Assembly: GCA_020633435.1 (NCBI GenBank)
Contig: JACKDP010000016.1
Location: 1-42,345 of the forward strand
Length of the DNA stretch: 42,345 nt
From: Myxococcales bacterium
GTDB lineage: Bacteria; Myxococcota_A; Bradymonadia; UBA7976; UBA1532
Direction of reading: 5' to 3'
Shown here: one piece after another, positions 39,788-42,345 of the stretch
Numbering within the stretch: position 1 is the first letter of the stretch
How the letters are laid out: every line of letters begins with the position of its first letter
Notes under the pieces: generated by a model
Told to the model about the DNA's origin: nothing
Seen by the model: the letters and a program-made list of their open reading frames with translations, nothing else
Database searches by the model: none
Made by a program: the position numbers and the translations under genes

Positions 39788-39824
39788 CTTGACCCTCGGC
39801 GGGCCGGGCGGCCACCCTGCGCCG

Positions 39825-42170
39825 ATGAGCCTGCCCATCCACGCCCTGCGCGCGGCCTTCGACGCGGCCCTGGCGGCGGGGCCCGTCGTGGTGTCCGCGC
39901 CCACCGGCTCGGGGAAGTCGACGGAGATCCCGCGCTGGTGCCTGGGGCGGGGGCGGGTGCTCGTCGTCGAGCCCCGCCGCGTCGCCTGCCGCAGCCTGGC
40001 CGAGCGGGTGGCCGAGCTGGAGGGCGCCGCGCTCGGGGGCCTCGTCGGCTACCGCGTCCGCGATGACGACCGCAGCAGCGCGGCGACGCGGCTGCTCTTC
40101 GCGACGCCGGGCGTCGTCCTGCGGATGCTGGCCGCCGACGCGCTGGCGGGCTGGGACACCGTCGTCCTGGACGAGCTGCACGAGCGCACGCTGGACGTCG
40201 ACCTGCTGCTGGCCCTCTGCCGCGCGCGGGTGCGCGGCCGGCTGGTGGCGATGTCGGCGACGCTGGACGACGAGGCCGTGGCGGCCTTCCTGGGGGGCGT
40301 GGCCCTCCGGGGCGAGGGCCGGACGTTCCCCGTCGAGCACCGATACCTCAGTGATGACGCCAGGTTGCCGGACGCGGGCGACCTGCCGGCGCGGGTGGCG
40401 GCGGCCCTCGACCGGGCGGCGCACCCGGGGGACGTGCTCGTCTTCCTGCCGGGCAAGGCCGAGATCCTGCGCGTCGAGCAGAGCCTGCGGCGGGCCGACC
40501 TGTCCATCGTGCCGCTGCACGGCGGCCTGAGCCTGGACGAGCAGCGGGCGGCCTTCCGGCCGACGCCCCACCGCAAGGTCGTGCTGGCCACCAACGTGGC
40601 CGAGACGTCCATCACGCTGCCGGGCATCGGCGTCGTCATCGACGCCGGGCTCGTCCGGCGGACGCGCTACCACGACGGCCGCGGCTACCTGACGCTGCTG
40701 CCCGTGGCCGCGGACCAGGCCGACCAGCGCGCCGGCCGCGCGGGGCGCACGGGGCCGGGGCTCTGCCTGCGGCTCTGGGGGGCGCGGGCCCGCCTCGACG
40801 CCCGCACCCCGCCCGAGGTGCACCGCGAGTCCCTGGTGCCGCTGGTGCTGGCGTCCGCGGCCTGCGGGGCCCGCGTCGACGACCTGCCGTTCCTGGACGC
40901 CCCGCGCGCCTACGCCCTCGACGCGGCCCGCGACGAGCTCGCGGCCCTGGGCGCCCTGGCGGGCGACGCCCTCACCGAGCGGGGCCGTGCGCTGTTCCAG
41001 CTCCCCCTCGACCCGGGCCACGGGCGCCTGCTGGTGGAGGCCGAGGGCACCCCCGTCCTCGCCGACATGGTGGATCTGGTGGCGGCGCTGACGGTGGACC
41101 GGCCCCTCTTCGCCGCTGGCCCGCCGCCGGCCGATCCCGCGGACGATCTGCGCGAGCAGGGGTGCGACGTGGTGGCGGCCATCCGGGCCGTGCGGGAGGG
41201 CGAGCCGGCCCGGCACGGGCTGCGGGCGTTCACGCTGCACGAGGCGCGGCAGAACGCGCGCCGGCTGCGGCGGATGTTCGGGCTGCCCGAGCGGCCGACG
41301 CCGGCGCCGGTCGACCGCCGCGCCCTGGCGCTGGTCGCCATGGCGGCCGACCACCGCGTGGCCCATGTGGCCCGCCACCGCAAGCGCGCCGTGGCCTGGA
41401 GCAACGGGGGCACCGAGCTCGCGCTGGGCCGCGACAGCGCCCTGGCGCCCGTCCTGGAGACGCCGGCCGGCGCGAAGATCGAGGCGGCCCTCATCCTGCA
41501 CAGCCGCGCCCTCGGCCGCGACGCCCGGCAGACCGAGATCGTGGCCACCTGCGCCATGCCGGTGCCGCTCGCCTGGCTGCTGGCCGGCGGCGTGGGCCGG
41601 GAGCGCGTGGGGCCCCTCCGCCGGGAGCGCGACGCCCTGGTGGCCGAGGTCGAGGTGGTGCACGCCGGGCGGGTGCTGGGCACCCGGGAGGCCGTGCCGA
41701 CGGGGGCGCTGGCCCGCGAGGCCCTGGCGCGGTTCTTCCTGGAGGGCCGCCTGTGGCGCGAGGCGCGGGCCATGGCCGAGGAGCGCCTGGACGCCTGGGC
41801 CCTCCACCGCCAGCTCGAGCCGGGCGGCCCGGCCCTCCCGCCGCTGGCCGACTGGGTGCTGGCCCGGCTCGAGGCCCTGGGCTTCGAGAGCGGGGCCGAC
41901 CTGGCGCTGCTCTCCCCTGACGATCTGCTGCCCGACGACCTGCCGGCGGACGTCCGCGAGCGGCTGGATCGGCTGTATCCGCGGCGGCTCGACATCGCCG
42001 ATGGCGTCTACCGGGTGGTCTACGACGTGGCGCGCCGGGACGTGCTGCTCGACAAGATCGGGGGCCAGCGCAAGGAGCCCCCACGCCTGGCGTGGCTGCC
42101 CGCGTTCGCGGGCTTCCGCGTGCGCGTCCGGCACAAGAACCAGGAGTGGACGCTGCGGGAGCGGCGGTAG
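39825..42170 (+). CDS. hrpB: HrpB-type DEAH-box ATP-dependent helicase
   Basis: 781 residues. The helicase core has Walker A APTGSGKST (28-33), RVLVVEPRRVACRSLAERV, Walker B VVLDELHERT (DELH form), MSATLDD, NVAETSITLPGIGVVIDAG and DQRAGRAGRTGPGLCLRLW (motif VI). The DEAH-associated helical region and the HrpB-type C-terminal domain follow, to VRHKNQEWTLRERR. The length and C-terminus fit HrpB. It unwinds RNA using ATP; the target is unknown. ATG 39825 is preferred to the upstream in-frame start at 39789. A strong terminator follows. Confidence 0.93.
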   Translation: MSLPIHALRAAFDAALAAGPVVVSAPTGSGKSTEIPRWCLGRGRVLVVEPRRVACRSLAERVAELEGAALGGLVGYRVRDDDRSSAATRLLFATPGVVLRMLAADALAGWDTVVLDELHERTLDVDLLLALCRARVRGRLVAMSATLDDEAVAAFLGGVALRGEGRTFPVEHRYLSDDARLPDAGDLPARVAAALDRAAHPGDVLVFLPGKAEILRVEQSLRRADLSIVPLHGGLSLDEQRAAFRPTPHRKVVLATNVAETSITLPGIGVVIDAGLVRRTRYHDGRGYLTLLPVAADQADQRAGRAGRTGPGLCLRLWGARARLDARTPPEVHRESLVPLVLASAACGARVDDLPFLDAPRAYALDAARDELAALGALAGDALTERGRALFQLPLDPGHGRLLVEAEGTPVLADMVDLVAALTVDRPLFAAGPPPADPADDLREQGCDVVAAIRAVREGEPARHGLRAFTLHEARQNARRLRRMFGLPERPTPAPVDRRALALVAMAADHRVAHVARHRKRAVAWSNGGTELALGRDSALAPVLETPAGAKIEAALILHSRALGRDARQTEIVATCAMPVPLAWLLAGGVGRERVGPLRRERDALVAEVEVVHAGRVLGTREAVPTGALAREALARFFLEGRLWREARAMAEERLDAWALHRQLEPGGPALPPLADWVLARLEALGFESGADLALLSPDDLLPDDLPADVRERLDRLYPRRLDIADGVYRVVYDVARRDVLLDKIGGQRKEPPRLAWLPAFAGFRVRVRHKNQEWTLRERR

Positions 42171-42172
42171 GG

Positions 42173-42198
42173 CAGGCGCCCGGAAAGGCGCCTGTTTT
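42173..42198 (+). terminator. Rho-independent terminator after hrpB
   Basis: CAGGCGCC (42173-42180) pairs perfectly with GGCGCCTG (42187-42194) over a 6-nt loop (CGGAAA), followed directly by TTTT (42195-42198). It begins 2 bp after the hrpB stop. The minus strand lacks a T run, so it acts mainly for the plus strand. Confidence 0.9.
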
Positions 42199-42217
42199 CA
42201 GGGGGTTGTCGGGGGAG

Positions 42218-42345
42218 TCAGGCCCGGCGGCGGCGGCGCAGGGCCACCAGCAGGCCGAGGCCGAGCAGCCAGGCCGCCGGGGCGCCGGGCTGGCCGGGCG
42301 CCGCGGTGCAGTCGTCGTTGCTGCTGCCGCTGGCGTCGCTCTCGC
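42218..42345 (-). CDS. C-terminal end of a MYXO-CTERM-like sorted protein (partial)
   Basis: Only the last 41 residues are in the window. They read a Ser/Asp-rich spacer, DDCTAAPGQPGAP with one Cys, a hydrophobic helix (AAWLLGLGLLVAL) and five Arg before Ala and the stop. This is the MYXO-CTERM layout (Cys, helix, Arg cluster) used to sort proteins to the cell surface in myxobacteria. The main domain lies outside the window, so function is unknown. Confidence 0.8.
   Translation of the reverse strand, partial: ESDASGSSNDDCTAAPGQPGAPAAWLLGLGLLVALRRRRRA

Overview
The window is about 42 kb of very GC-rich DNA (roughly three quarters G+C by eye) that is almost fully coding. It looks like a chromosomal piece of a myxobacterium or close relative (Myxococcota). 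Supporting signs are three Hanks-type Ser/Thr kinases with PEGA or Asp-Ala-rich tails, an FHA plus sigma-54 activator, many lipoproteins with Asp-Ala-rich or Cys-rich segments, a MopE-type metal-binding motif, and a MYXO-CTERM-like sorting tail at the right edge. I see no rRNA, tRNA, IS element, prophage or CRISPR array.

Layout, left to right. (1) 1-1164, minus strand: a flavodoxin-domain protein cut by the window edge, and a small MAPEG membrane protein. (2) 1226-2343: a secreted metal-binding-motif lipoprotein whose linker is broken by apparent indels. (3) 2330-7527, minus strand: an hflK-hflC-mscS-like operon. (4) 7656-10554: an unknown lipoprotein and a convergent exported beta-propeller. 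(5) 10770-15980: a four-gene, start/stop-overlapping operon of Ser/Thr kinase, PEGA/TPR-like protein, lipoprotein and FHA/sigma-54 activator. (6) 15850-19496: a YgiQ-type radical SAM protein, a YkgJ-type cysteine-cluster protein and a diacylglycerol-kinase-like enzyme. (7) 19604-25670: an ECF sigma factor, a zinc-type anti-sigma factor, an exported caspase-like protease with a beta-strand-rich C-terminus, a Cys-rich lipoprotein and a trypsin-like lipoprotein with five Cys-rich modules. (8) 25805-32832: a CTP-type lipid kinase, two divergent Ser/Thr kinases (both apparently frameshifted in their linkers) and a large lipoprotein. (9) 32926-39787: a small orphan gene, then carotenoid genes (crtZ, acyltransferase, glycosyltransferase, crtC, crtD, prenyl diphosphate synthase) and a DUF523/DUF1722 protein. 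(10) 39825-42345: an HrpB-type helicase, a clear intrinsic terminator, and the C-terminal end of a MYXO-CTERM protein.

How they may work together. The carotenoid genes fit a pathway in which CrtC and CrtD modify the acyclic end, a CruC-like glycosyltransferase and a CruD-like acyltransferase build a glucoside ester, and CrtZ hydroxylates the ring. Phytoene synthase, phytoene desaturase and cyclase genes are not in the window. The most unusual assembly is the sigma/anti-sigma/caspase/trypsin run, which reads like a cell-surface stress system with two exported proteases under one ECF factor; this is inference from gene order. Several reading-frame breaks sit in short G or C runs inside low-complexity linkers and most simply reflect homopolymer errors in the assembly.
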